NCBI GenBank assembly: GCA_030123525.1
Contig: CP126125.1
Coordinates: forward strand, 1,116,001-1,180,000
From: ELB16-189 sp018266435
Lineage (GTDB): Bacteria > Bacteroidota > Bacteroidia > Cytophagales > Cyclobacteriaceae
Reading direction: 5' to 3'
Length of the DNA: 64,000 bases
Part shown: piece after piece, positions 22,280 through 30,775 of the stretch
Numbering within the stretch: position 1 is the first letter of the stretch
Layout: each line of letters begins with the position of its first letter
Notes under the pieces: generated by a model
What the model was told of the DNA's origin: nothing
What the model saw: only the letters and a program-made list of their open reading frames with translations
Databases searched by the model: none
Position numbers and translations under genes: made by a program

Positions 22280-23443
22280 ATGAACCTGTTTACTGACTCC
22301 TCGCGCATCGTCATCACTTGCAACAAACGGCTCTCGCCTTGTTTGCAGCAAGAAGTAACTGAACTTGGCTATGACATAGAAAATGTATTTTCCACAGGGG
22401 TGGAAATGAAGGGCACCCTGCACGACTGCATTCGTCTGAACCTGAATCTTCGCTGTGCAAGTCAGGTATTGTTTTCGTTACTGGAATTCAAGTGCAAAAA
22501 TGCCGAGAAACTTTATGATAAGTTGCTGGATTATCCGTGGGAGCGAATCATTTCTGAAGATGGGTTTTTTACAGTTACCAACCACACCGAAAATTTTACT
22601 ATCAACAACGAATTATTTGTTAACGTCAAAATTAAAGATGCCATTGTCGACCGTTTTAGAAGAGAGGTAGGCAGGCGGCCGGACTCGGGTTCGTCTTTAG
22701 AGGGCGTAGTCATTCACTTGCATTGGCGTGAAAATAATGCCGAAGTTTTTTTGGATACTTCCGGTGAAACTTTGGCAAAACACGGGTACCGAAAAATTCC
22801 CGGTAAGGCGCCCATGCTCGAAGCACTGGCCTGCGCTTCGGTAATGACCACAAAGTGGAATCGCAAAGTTCCATTCGTCAACCCGATGTGTGGCTCCGGC
22901 ACGGTGGCCATCGAAGCGGCCCTGATAGCCACCAATCGCAGACCCGGCTTGTTCAGAAAAAATTATTCATTCATGCACGCAATCGGTTTTGATAAAATTT
23001 TTTATCAAACCGAGTTTGAGAAGTTAAAAAAACAAATTGTTGAAGTCCCTGACTTAAAAATAATTGCAACCGACATCAGCCAAGATGCCATTGATATTTC
23101 AAAAGTGAATGCGGGCGCTGCCGGAGTTGAAAAATTAATTGAATTTTCAGTTTGCGATTTTGAGGAAACTCCCATCCCTAAAACACCCGGCATCCTTTTT
23201 ATAAATCCCGAATACGGTGAGCGCATGGGCGATGTGGTTGAACTGGAAAAAACATATTCCCGTTTAGGTGATTTCTTTAAAAAGAAATGCACGGGTTATA
23301 CCGGTTATATTTTTACGGGCAATCTCGATCTGGCCAAAAAAATCGGACTTAAAACCAGCCGCAGAATTGAATTTTATTCAGCTAAACTCGATTGCCGGTT
23401 GTTGGAGTATGAATTGTATGCGGGCACCCGGGAAACGAAATGA
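22280..23443 (+). CDS. THUMP-domain class I SAM-dependent rRNA/tRNA methyltransferase
   Basis: A 387-residue RlmL-N/YpsC-type enzyme. An N-terminal ferredoxin-like and THUMP RNA-binding region (about 1-165) is followed by a methyltransferase core. The SAM-binding motif is NPMCGSGTVAIEAAL (about 200-214). The catalytic motif reads FINPEYGERMG where most relatives have NPPYGER, so the central proline is glutamate; this still fits an N-methyltransferase motif. E. coli RlmL makes m2G2445 in 23S rRNA, and the same target is plausible here. It diverges from the MATE gene. Confidence 0.9.
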   Translation: MNLFTDSSRIVITCNKRLSPCLQQEVTELGYDIENVFSTGVEMKGTLHDCIRLNLNLRCASQVLFSLLEFKCKNAEKLYDKLLDYPWERIISEDGFFTVTNHTENFTINNELFVNVKIKDAIVDRFRREVGRRPDSGSSLEGVVIHLHWRENNAEVFLDTSGETLAKHGYRKIPGKAPMLEALACASVMTTKWNRKVPFVNPMCGSGTVAIEAALIATNRRPGLFRKNYSFMHAIGFDKIFYQTEFEKLKKQIVEVPDLKIIATDISQDAIDISKVNAGAAGVEKLIEFSVCDFEETPIPKTPGILFINPEYGERMGDVVELEKTYSRLGDFFKKKCTGYTGYIFTGNLDLAKKIGLKTSRRIEFYSAKLDCRLLEYELYAGTRETK

Positions 23444-23498
23444 TTTATCAACAGCTAACAACGTCTCTGCACACTATATTTTCCGTAGTCGTAAACTA

Positions 23499-24263
23499 CT
23501 ATCCCTTTTTAATCTCCCGGTCTATCACGTCAATCAGTTGTTCAGACATTTTTTTAATGGCTGCTAACTGACCATTTAGCGTACCAAATTCCAGTACGAC
23601 CATTGCAAACCCGTTTTTTAGTTTATTGCTTTTTAAAAAAGCATTGTAATCATTGGGCAGGATAATTTTTTTTTGCTTTGATTTTGACAATTGTATGCCT
23701 ATGCCATCTAATCCTGCCTTTATATCCAATAGCTGATAAATGGGTTCGTAAATAAGCACTTCGGTGTCAAACCTGAAATGGTCCTCTTCTGCCTTGTTTA
23801 TTTTATGCTGTCTGTCAATATTATAGAGCAGGGTTTTTATGGTGTCGTTCGAGATCAACGCTAAATTACCCGAAGACGTAAGCTCTTGAAAAGTATTGTT
23901 GGTTTGATAAAAACGCTGCCAGTTGTAAATGGGCAATCCCAGTAAAAGAAAATTATTAGCATCGTGTATAGGTTTCCCGTCAAAATATTCCAAAATAAGT
24001 CTGGCCGAATCAATATATCCCTTTCGAGCGGTGATGTATCGATCTATTTCTGTTATGTTGATGGAGAGATCTGTTCGGAGATTGCTTAAGTAGCGCAGCT
24101 CATTAGCCCGTTCTTTTTTTTGATCGTTTCTGTTATTGATTTGAAGGGCTATCAAAATTCCGATTACAACAAGAAGAATCTCTCCGGTTGCGTACAGTAC
24201 ATACTTGATGATCTTATTTTCAAGGGTAGCTTCTTGTCTAATTTTTTTGAGGTAACTAATCAT
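23499..24263 (-). CDS. DUF6090 family membrane protein
   Basis: A 254-residue protein with one membrane helix near the N-terminus (about 23-43; YATGEILLVVIGILIALQINN). This segment plus the helical continuation with NNRNDQKKERANELRYL is the hallmark of DUF6090, a Bacteroidota family of unknown function often present in many copies per genome. The rest (about 60-254) is helical and predicted to lie on one side of the membrane. It converges on the methyltransferase gene and is flanked upstream by a 377-base gene-free stretch. No functional partner is visible. Confidence 0.85.
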   Translation of the reverse strand: MISYLKKIRQEATLENKIIKYVLYATGEILLVVIGILIALQINNRNDQKKERANELRYLSNLRTDLSINITEIDRYITARKGYIDSARLILEYFDGKPIHDANNFLLLGLPIYNWQRFYQTNNTFQELTSSGNLALISNDTIKTLLYNIDRQHKINKAEEDHFRFDTEVLIYEPIYQLLDIKAGLDGIGIQLSKSKQKKIILPNDYNAFLKSNKLKNGFAMVVLEFGTLNGQLAAIKKMSEQLIDVIDREIKKG

Positions 24264-24640
24264 GCTAACATTTTTATAAAATTAGAAATTAAGACAATTA
24301 TTGCGTAGGTTTTTTTCGTTGACCTGATTTCGGCTCATTACCTTGTCTTGGTGTATGCTCCAGATAATTGCCTAAATTTTGTAATAGCTGTGGAATTTAA
24401 AAGTATTGTACAACGCTTATGTATGAAAACCAGGCATTTGAAAAAAGAGCTTAGTAATTTCATCATGGCGCAACTGTTGAATTTTGCGCGTCATACATAC
24501 TTGCAAAATCCTCGAAGTAAAGATTGCCTTAAATATTTAGTGAGCCTGAATAAATTCAGGATGCACCCGGCCTGACAATAAAATAAATTTTTAATAGTAT
24601 GCGTGCATAATAAATTTCTTATTATCTTCGAGGCCTTTAT
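24264..24640. other. Gene-free stretch upstream of the MarR regulator
   Basis: I see no convincing gene in these 377 bases; open frames are short and lack recognisable motifs. It holds a palindrome CCTGAATAAATTCAGG (24545-24560) and, next to the MarR start, an AT-rich inverted repeat listed separately. The DUF6090 and MarR promoters must both lie here because the two genes diverge. Confidence 0.6.
24607..24625. promoter_or_regulatory. Candidate MarR operator
   Basis: Perfect 7-base arms ATAATAA (24607-24613) and TTATTAT (24619-24625) around ATTTC, ending 15 bases before the MarR start codon. MarR dimers bind AT-rich palindromes of about this size and often repress their own gene. It overlaps a weak -7-like TATCTTCG. 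Confidence 0.4.
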
Positions 24641-25081
24641 ATGAAGCGCGAAGAAACCATTGATCACCATATTCGTACCGCCTGGCACGGCATCTCCAGG
24701 TTCTATAACCAGCAAGCTTCCAGGTTTGGCGGCACAATGTCTATCGGGTTTGCCTTGTTAACCATCCATGGAGACGAGGGAACTCCGGCAACAAAAATTG
24801 CCCCACAAATGGGGCTGGAACCGCGAAGCCTTACACGCCTGCTCAAGTCAATGGAAGATAATAAACTCATCGTGCGGAAAGCCGACAAGAACGATAAACG
24901 GTCTGTTCGTGTTTTTTTAACGAGAGAAGGAAAGAAACGGAGAGAGAACGCAAAAGAAATTGTGATCCGGTTTAACGAGTCGGTGCGTGAGGAAATTTCT
25001 CAACAAAAATTGAATGTATTTTTTGAGGTAATCCAACATATCCAGCTACTTTCAAAAAAAACAGATAGTAACAATAAATAA
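24641..25081 (+). CDS. MarR family transcriptional regulator
   Basis: A 146-residue winged-helix repressor. The recognition-helix region reads TKIAPQMGLEPRSLTRLLKSMEDNKLIVR (shown split: residues about 50-78), followed by the wing KADKNDKRSVRVFLTREGKK (about 79-98), which is the conserved D-x-R-S/R-x-x-x-L-T wing of the family. MarR proteins typically release DNA on binding small aromatic or acyl-CoA ligands. It is directly upstream of fadN (about 80 bases) on the same strand, so it probably controls the beta-oxidation genes and itself. The ligand, perhaps an acyl-CoA, is inferred. Confidence 0.92.
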   Translation: MKREETIDHHIRTAWHGISRFYNQQASRFGGTMSIGFALLTIHGDEGTPATKIAPQMGLEPRSLTRLLKSMEDNKLIVRKADKNDKRSVRVFLTREGKKRRENAKEIVIRFNESVREEISQQKLNVFFEVIQHIQLLSKKTDSNNK

Positions 25082-25159
25082 TTGAACACCAGTCCATGAA
25101 TCAACAGGCTGATTTCTTAACTTGACCAATTGATCATTGACTTTATTGAAAATCAGAAT

Positions 25160-27559
25160 ATGAACCGTACCATTAAAAAAGTAGCCGTACTCGGCTCAGG
25201 TATCATGGGCTCGCGCATTGCTTGCCATTTTGCCAACATAGGTTGTGAAGTGTTGCTGCTCGATATTGCCCCAAAAGAACTGACCGATGACGAAAAAAAG
25301 AAAAACCTGACGCTTGACCATCCGGCAGTAAAAAACAGAATCGTACACAGTGCATTTGAGGCTACTTTAAAGGCCAACCCCGCTTCATTGTTCAGTAAAA
25401 AATTTGCTTCGCGCATCCTGTTGGGCAATTTCACTGACGATATGCCCAAGATAAAAAATGTAGACTGGATTGTTGAAGTCGTTGTTGAGAACCTCGATAT
25501 CAAAAAGAAAGTCTTTGAAGAAGTTGAAAAATACAGAAGCCCGGGAACGCTGATCACATCAAACACCTCGGGCATCCCCATTCATTTAATGGACGAAGGA
25601 AGAAGCGAAGACTTTCAAAAACATTTTGCCGGCACTCACTTCTTCAACCCTCCGCGCTACTTAAAACTTCTTGAAATAATCCCCACGCCAAAAACGGATC
25701 CTGAAATCACGAAGTTTTTATTACACTATGGCGATCTCTTTTTAGGCAAGACAACTGTTCTCTGCAAAGACACGCCCGCCTTCATTGGCAACCGCGTGGG
25801 GGTGTGGGGTTTGTTAAAAGTTATTGACTCCATGAAAAAATTCGATCTCAATGTAGACGAGATCGACAAACTTACCGGCCCGGTAATTGGCAGGCCCAAG
25901 TCGGCTACGTTCCGAACCTCTGATGTAGTGGGATTGGATACGCTTGTAAAAGTGGCCAACAATTTATACGCGGGCTTGCCGCATGATGAGGGTCGCGAAA
26001 TGTTTAAGCTCCCCGAAGTAGTGAGCAAGCTTGATCAAAACAAATGGCTGGGCGACAAAACCGGTCAGGGCTTTTACAAAAAATCAAAAGATGCCAAAGG
26101 CAAAACTGAAATCCTGACACTCGACTTGAAAACACTTGAGTATAAACCTAAGGAGAAAGTAAAGTTTGCCACACTCGAAACCACTAAGACGATTGATAAT
26201 TTAAGAGATCGGTTCAAGGTACTACTGGCCGGCAAAGACAAAGCCGGTGATTTCTATCGCGATTGTTTCTTTGGATTGTTTCAGTATGTGAGCAATCGCA
26301 TCCCTGAAATCAGCGATGAAGTTTTCAGAATTGACGATGCCGTAAGCGGAGGCTTTGGCTGGGAACTGGGGCCTTATGAAACGTGGGATGCCGTGGGTGT
26401 TGAAAAAAGTATTCCGCTCATGGAAGCAGCCGGCTATAAACCCGCACAATGGGTTTACGATATGCTTGCTTCCGGCAATAAATCATTTTATAAGAGTGAA
26501 GGTGGTCAAAAAAAATATTATGACATTCCTTCAAAATCGTACAAAGGAATTCCCGGCAAAGAAAATTTCATCATTCTCGAGAACAAGAGTGAAAATGTAA
26601 TTTGGAAAAATGCCGATTCAAAAGTAATTGACTTGGGCAATGGTATCCTCAACTTTTCATGGCACAGCAAGAGTTATACCTTAGGCAGTGCGGTGATCGA
26701 AGGAATGAACAAAGCCATTGACCTGGCAGAAAAAGATTATCGCGGGTTGGTAATTGGCCACCAGGGTGCAGATTTTTCGCTTGGTGCTAATCTTGGGTTA
26801 GTGTTCATGTATGCCATCGAGCAAGAGTATGACGAAATCGATTTTATGATTAAGGCATTTCAGCAATCGGTGATGCGCATTCGTTATTCTTCAATCCCAG
26901 TGGTTGTATGTCCGCAAGGAAGAACACTTGGAGGGGGCTGTGAGATGACCCTTCATGCCGATATCGCGCAAGCGGCTGCAGAAACATACATTGGGTTAGT
27001 TGAAGTGGGGGTGGGCCTCATTCCGGGTGGAGGCGGCACCAAAGAATTTACCAAACGCGTGAGCGATGCCATGGAAGAAGGTGATGTGGAATTGAACGCG
27101 CTTCAAAATGCCTTCATGACCATAGCCACAGCAAAAGTGGCCACCTCATGCGAAGAGGCCAGGGAGATCGGCATCCTTAAAAAACTTGACCGTGTTTCCA
27201 TGAACAAAGACCGCCAGTTGGCCGATGCCAAAGAAGCAGCCATCGAGTTGGCCGATGCCGGTTATACCATGAAACCCCACGCAAAAAATATTAAAGTACT
27301 GGGTCGCACCGGGCAGGCCTTGTTTCTGGCAGGCCTGCAAGGCATGCGCATGGGAAATTATATTTCCGATCATGATGTTAAAGTAGCCAAGTGGATTGCC
27401 AACGTCATGTGCGGTGGCGACTTGACTTCTCCACAAGAAGTAAGTGAACAGTATTTATTGGATTTGGAAAGAGAAGCATTCTTATCACTAACAGGTGAGA
27501 AGAAAACATTGGAAAGGATACAAGCGATTCTTACCGGAGGAAAACCCTTGAGAAATTAA
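25160..27559 (+). CDS. fadN: 3-hydroxyacyl-CoA dehydrogenase / enoyl-CoA hydratase (FadN type)
   Basis: A 799-residue bifunctional beta-oxidation enzyme that hydrates enoyl-CoA and oxidises the 3-hydroxyacyl-CoA. The dehydrogenase is N-terminal: NAD-binding VLGSGIMGSRIA (about 9-20), then FAGTHFFNPPRYLKLLEI (about 160-177). The crotonase domain is C-terminal (about 480-680), with SLGANLG, GRTLGGGCEMTLHAD and LIPGGGGTKEF. This order is that of Bacillus FadN, the reverse of E. coli FadB. ATG 25160 is preferred because MNRTIKKVAVLGSG begins as relatives do; the frame extends ten codons upstream. It heads fadN-fadA-fadE. Confidence 0.93.
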   Translation: MNRTIKKVAVLGSGIMGSRIACHFANIGCEVLLLDIAPKELTDDEKKKNLTLDHPAVKNRIVHSAFEATLKANPASLFSKKFASRILLGNFTDDMPKIKNVDWIVEVVVENLDIKKKVFEEVEKYRSPGTLITSNTSGIPIHLMDEGRSEDFQKHFAGTHFFNPPRYLKLLEIIPTPKTDPEITKFLLHYGDLFLGKTTVLCKDTPAFIGNRVGVWGLLKVIDSMKKFDLNVDEIDKLTGPVIGRPKSATFRTSDVVGLDTLVKVANNLYAGLPHDEGREMFKLPEVVSKLDQNKWLGDKTGQGFYKKSKDAKGKTEILTLDLKTLEYKPKEKVKFATLETTKTIDNLRDRFKVLLAGKDKAGDFYRDCFFGLFQYVSNRIPEISDEVFRIDDAVSGGFGWELGPYETWDAVGVEKSIPLMEAAGYKPAQWVYDMLASGNKSFYKSEGGQKKYYDIPSKSYKGIPGKENFIILENKSENVIWKNADSKVIDLGNGILNFSWHSKSYTLGSAVIEGMNKAIDLAEKDYRGLVIGHQGADFSLGANLGLVFMYAIEQEYDEIDFMIKAFQQSVMRIRYSSIPVVVCPQGRTLGGGCEMTLHADIAQAAAETYIGLVEVGVGLIPGGGGTKEFTKRVSDAMEEGDVELNALQNAFMTIATAKVATSCEEAREIGILKKLDRVSMNKDRQLADAKEAAIELADAGYTMKPHAKNIKVLGRTGQALFLAGLQGMRMGNYISDHDVKVAKWIANVMCGGDLTSPQEVSEQYLLDLEREAFLSLTGEKKTLERIQAILTGGKPLRN

Positions 27560-27586
27560 ATCATCATTGTTCGCTGATAGTTGTTC

Positions 27587-27600
27587 GTTATTCGAATAAC
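27587..27600. promoter_or_regulatory. Palindrome upstream of fadA
   Basis: GTTATTCGAATAAC is a perfect 14-base palindrome in the fadN-fadA gap. It is overlapped by TTGTTCG (27581-27587), which is complementary to CGAACAA (27607-27613); another TTGTTCG occurs at 27567-27573. It could be an operator for the fatty-acid regulator or an RNA hairpin. Confidence 0.35.
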
Positions 27601-27639
27601 CCAAGGCGAACAATATAACGTACAAACTAATAACGAATT

Positions 27640-28815
27640 ATGGACGCATACATCGTAGCAGGCTTTCGCACGGGAGTTGGCAAAGCCAAAAAAGGCGGGT
27701 TCAGGTTTACAAGGCCTGATGACCTTGCAGCCGAGGTGATCAAACACCTGGTCAAATCGATCCCCGGCCTGGAAAACAAAATGGTAGATGACCTGATTGT
27801 AGGCAATGCCGTGCCTGAAGCCGAGCAAGGCATGCAAATGGGAAGAATGATATCACTCCTCGCATTAGGTATGGATAACCCAGGAATGATTGTGAACCGG
27901 TATTGCGGTTCGGGCATTGAGACTATCGCTATCGCCAGTCAGCGAATTCAAGCCGGCCAGGCACATATTATCATAGCGGGGGGAACAGAGTCCATGTCGC
28001 TCGTTCCTGTAATGGGATTTAGAACTGCATTAAACTATACCATTGCCAAAGACCATCCAACATACTATACCAGTATGGGGCTCACGGCCGAAGAAGTTTC
28101 GAAACAATTCAATGTAACACGCGAAGACCAAGACCAGTTTTCGTATGAATCGCACATGAAAGCTGCTGCTGCCTGGAAAGAAGGAAAATTTAAAGATGAA
28201 GTGGTGCCCATCACCGTAAAAGAAGTGTACGTGGATGAGAATATGAAAAAGAAAACCCGCGAGCATGTGGTCGCTACCGATGAAGGCATACGCCCTGAAA
28301 CTACGGTAGAAGGCCTTTCAAAACTAAAACCTGTTTTTGCCGTGGGCGGTACCGTAACGGCTGGCAACTCATCGCAGACTTCTGATGGCGCTGCCTTTGT
28401 TGCCGTGATGAGCGGAGAGATGGTAAAACAACTAAACCTAAAGCCCGTTGCACGAATGGTGAGCTATGCTACAGCCGGGGTTGACCCGCGCATTATGGGC
28501 ATCGGTCCGGTAGCTGCCGTACCTAAAGCGTTGAAAAATGCCAACATGAAACTGGCCGACATGGATTTGATCGAATTAAATGAAGCCTTTGCAGCCCAAT
28601 CGGTGGCCGTAGTGAGAGAATTGGGTATCGATAAGAAAATACTGAACGTGAATGGGGGTGCCATTGCCGTAGGCCATCCTCTGGGATCATCCGGTGCACG
28701 CTTGTCCGTTCAATTATTCAATGAATTGAGAAGGCAAAAGAAAAAATACGGAATGGTAACAGCATGCGTAGGTGGCGGCCAGGGTGTGGCGGGGGTTTAT
28801 GAGTTGTTGAATTAA
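27640..28815 (+). CDS. fadA: Acetyl-CoA acyltransferase (3-ketoacyl-CoA thiolase)
   Basis: Cleaves 3-ketoacyl-CoA with CoA in the last step of beta-oxidation. The 391-residue protein has the acyl-accepting cysteine in NRYCGSGIETIA (about Cys89), NEAFAAQSVAV (about 311-321), the catalytic histidine in GGAIAVGHPLGSSGAR (about 342-357) and the second cysteine in TACVGGGQG (about 377-385). It lies 80 bases after fadN and 98 bases before fadE in the same orientation. That gap contains a perfect palindrome. Length and start MDAYIVAGFRTGVGK fit the thiolase family. Confidence 0.94.
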   Translation: MDAYIVAGFRTGVGKAKKGGFRFTRPDDLAAEVIKHLVKSIPGLENKMVDDLIVGNAVPEAEQGMQMGRMISLLALGMDNPGMIVNRYCGSGIETIAIASQRIQAGQAHIIIAGGTESMSLVPVMGFRTALNYTIAKDHPTYYTSMGLTAEEVSKQFNVTREDQDQFSYESHMKAAAAWKEGKFKDEVVPITVKEVYVDENMKKKTREHVVATDEGIRPETTVEGLSKLKPVFAVGGTVTAGNSSQTSDGAAFVAVMSGEMVKQLNLKPVARMVSYATAGVDPRIMGIGPVAAVPKALKNANMKLADMDLIELNEAFAAQSVAVVRELGIDKKILNVNGGAIAVGHPLGSSGARLSVQLFNELRRQKKKYGMVTACVGGGQGVAGVYELLN

Positions 28816-28913
28816 GACATGTCTATTATTGTGTAGAGAGTAATGAGACTTCTTTCTACCCAATTAAATTTTATTGACCAAAGTCTCTGGATTCAATACT
28901 AATACTCAAGATC

Positions 28914-30716
28914 ATGAGCACTGTAACAGAAACAAAAAAAGCAATCAAAGGAGGCGAGTTTCTCATTAAGGAAACGAAGGCACAAGACATCTTCATACCC
29001 GAAGAATTTAACGAAGAGCAAAAGATGATCATGCAGCAATGCAAAGATTTTCTTAACAAAGAAGTTTATCCGAAACTCAATGAAATTGATTCGATGAAAG
29101 AACCGAAGCTGATGCCCTCCATCCTGGATAAAGCCGGAGAACTCGGGTTGTTGGGCACTTCCGTTCCTCAAGAACTGGGAGGCTTTGGTATGGATTTCAA
29201 TACAACTATGCTCGTGGCAGAGGTGATAGGAGGCGGACATTCAGTTGCCGTTGCCCTTTCTGCCCATACAGGCATTGGCACGCTTCCTATTTTATATTAC
29301 GGCAACGATGCCCAAAAGAAAAAATACATTCCCAAACTCGCTACCGGTGAGTGGAAAGCCTCTTACTGCCTGACCGAGCCCGACTCGGGCTCTGATGCCA
29401 ATTCAGGAAAAACAAAAGCCGTGTTGACACCTGACGGAAAACACTATTTGATCAACGGACAAAAGATGTGGATCACCAACGGAGGCTTTGCCGATTTATA
29501 TGTCGTGTTTGCCAAAATCGATAACGACAAAAACCTGAGTGCATTTATCGTTGAGCGATCTTTTGGCGGCATCACCATGAATGAAGAAGAAAAGAAAATG
29601 GGAATCAAAGGCTCCTCCACGCGCCAGATTTTTTTCAACGATTGCAAAGTTCCGGTAGAGAATTTATTGAGCGAGCGTGAGAACGGGTTCAAGATTGCAG
29701 TAAACATTTTGAACATCGGCCGTATCAAATTGGGTGTAGCAGCTATTGGCGGAAGTAAAATGGCCATCTCAAAAGCAATCAAATATTCGACTGAACGCAA
29801 ACAATTTGGCACAACTATTTCACACTTTGGGGCAATCAAACATAAAATTGCCGAAGCCGTAACCAAGATCTTTGCAAGCGAGTCAGCACATTATCGCGCC
29901 TCGCAAAATATTGACGATGCTTATAATGCATTTGTAGCCGGAGGAATGGATTCTGCAAAAGCAAGACTGAAAGCACTTGAGGAATTTGCCATCGAATGTG
30001 CCATCTTGAAAGTGCACGGGTCAGAGGTTTTGGATTACACAGTAGATGAAGGTGTACAAATTTACGGAGGAATGGGCTTTTCGGCTGAAGGCCCGATGGA
30101 TCGCGCCTACCGTGATGCACGCATCAATAGAATTTTTGAGGGAACTAACGAAATCAATCGCCTCTTGACGATTGATATGCTGATGAAACGCGCCATGAAA
30201 GGTTCTTTGGATCTGATGACACCTGCTATGGCCGTGCAAAAAGAGTTGATGTCCATACCCGATTTTGGTGTCAGTGAAGAAGAGGGTGTTTTTGTGAAAG
30301 AGAAAAAAGTATTGGCCAATTTAAAGAAAGCCGGTCTCGTTATTGCCGGTGCAGCCGTACAAAAGTTCATGATGAAACTTTCGGAAGAACAAGAAGTCAT
30401 CATGAATCTTGCCGATATGCTCATTGAAATTTATGCAGCGGAGTCCATTCTCTTGCGGGTTGAAAAATTAATCCATCAGCATGGAGAAAAAGCCTGCGAA
30501 ATACAAAAAGAAATGGTCATGATTTATTTGCATGAAGCTGTTGAAAAAGCCTCTTCTGCCGGCAAGCAAGCTGTTTATGCTTTTGCAGAGGGTGATGAGT
30601 TGCGATTGATGATGCTCGGCTTAAAACGCTTCACTAAAATTGAGCCTTATAATTTGAAAAATGCGAGACGCAAGGTAGCCGACTACGCAATTAGCAAAAC
30701 TGAATATCCTTTTTAG
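28914..30716 (+). CDS. fadE: Acyl-CoA dehydrogenase
   Basis: FAD enzyme that introduces the 2,3-double bond in acyl-CoA. At 600 residues it is longer than the ~380-residue core enzymes and matches the Bacillus FadE (YusJ) layout with an extra C-terminal helical domain. Visible motifs are CLTEPDSGSDANSGKTKAV (FAD/substrate loop, about 149-167), KMWITNGGFADLYVV (about 182-196), and YGGMGFSAEGPMDRAYRD with RIFEGTNEINR (about 381-418). The catalytic base is inferred to be the glutamate of the EGTNEI region. It ends at a hairpin terminator, closing the fadNAE unit. Confidence 0.94.
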   Translation: MSTVTETKKAIKGGEFLIKETKAQDIFIPEEFNEEQKMIMQQCKDFLNKEVYPKLNEIDSMKEPKLMPSILDKAGELGLLGTSVPQELGGFGMDFNTTMLVAEVIGGGHSVAVALSAHTGIGTLPILYYGNDAQKKKYIPKLATGEWKASYCLTEPDSGSDANSGKTKAVLTPDGKHYLINGQKMWITNGGFADLYVVFAKIDNDKNLSAFIVERSFGGITMNEEEKKMGIKGSSTRQIFFNDCKVPVENLLSERENGFKIAVNILNIGRIKLGVAAIGGSKMAISKAIKYSTERKQFGTTISHFGAIKHKIAEAVTKIFASESAHYRASQNIDDAYNAFVAGGMDSAKARLKALEEFAIECAILKVHGSEVLDYTVDEGVQIYGGMGFSAEGPMDRAYRDARINRIFEGTNEINRLLTIDMLMKRAMKGSLDLMTPAMAVQKELMSIPDFGVSEEEGVFVKEKKVLANLKKAGLVIAGAAVQKFMMKLSEEQEVIMNLADMLIEIYAAESILLRVEKLIHQHGEKACEIQKEMVMIYLHEAVEKASSAGKQAVYAFAEGDELRLMMLGLKRFTKIEPYNLKNARRKVADYAISKTEYPF

Positions 30717-30743
30717 GCATAAAGTTTTAGGCATAAGTAGTAA

Positions 30744-30775
30744 TAAAAAAAACCGGTGTATTTCCGGGTTTTTTA
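30744..30775. terminator. Bidirectional terminator between fadE and the GH3 gene
   Basis: An A-run, the stem AAAACCGG with CCGGGTTTT (one bulged G) and a following T-run form an intrinsic terminator readable in both directions. It separates convergent genes and overlaps the final bases of the GH3 gene. Confidence 0.7.

Noticed and set aside
22135..22326. Small minus-strand frame in the gap between the MATE and methyltransferase genes, with a plausible ending (AQYYYGNESDDNFS).
   Set aside because: Its upstream part overlaps the methyltransferase start, it lacks a clear start or known family, and a hydrophobic frame on the opposite strand overlaps it equally well. Conservation would be needed.
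24348..24575. 75-codon plus-strand frame upstream of the MarR gene.
   Set aside because: No recognisable motif, amino-acid composition is unlike neighbouring proteins, and it spans a palindrome; likely chance.
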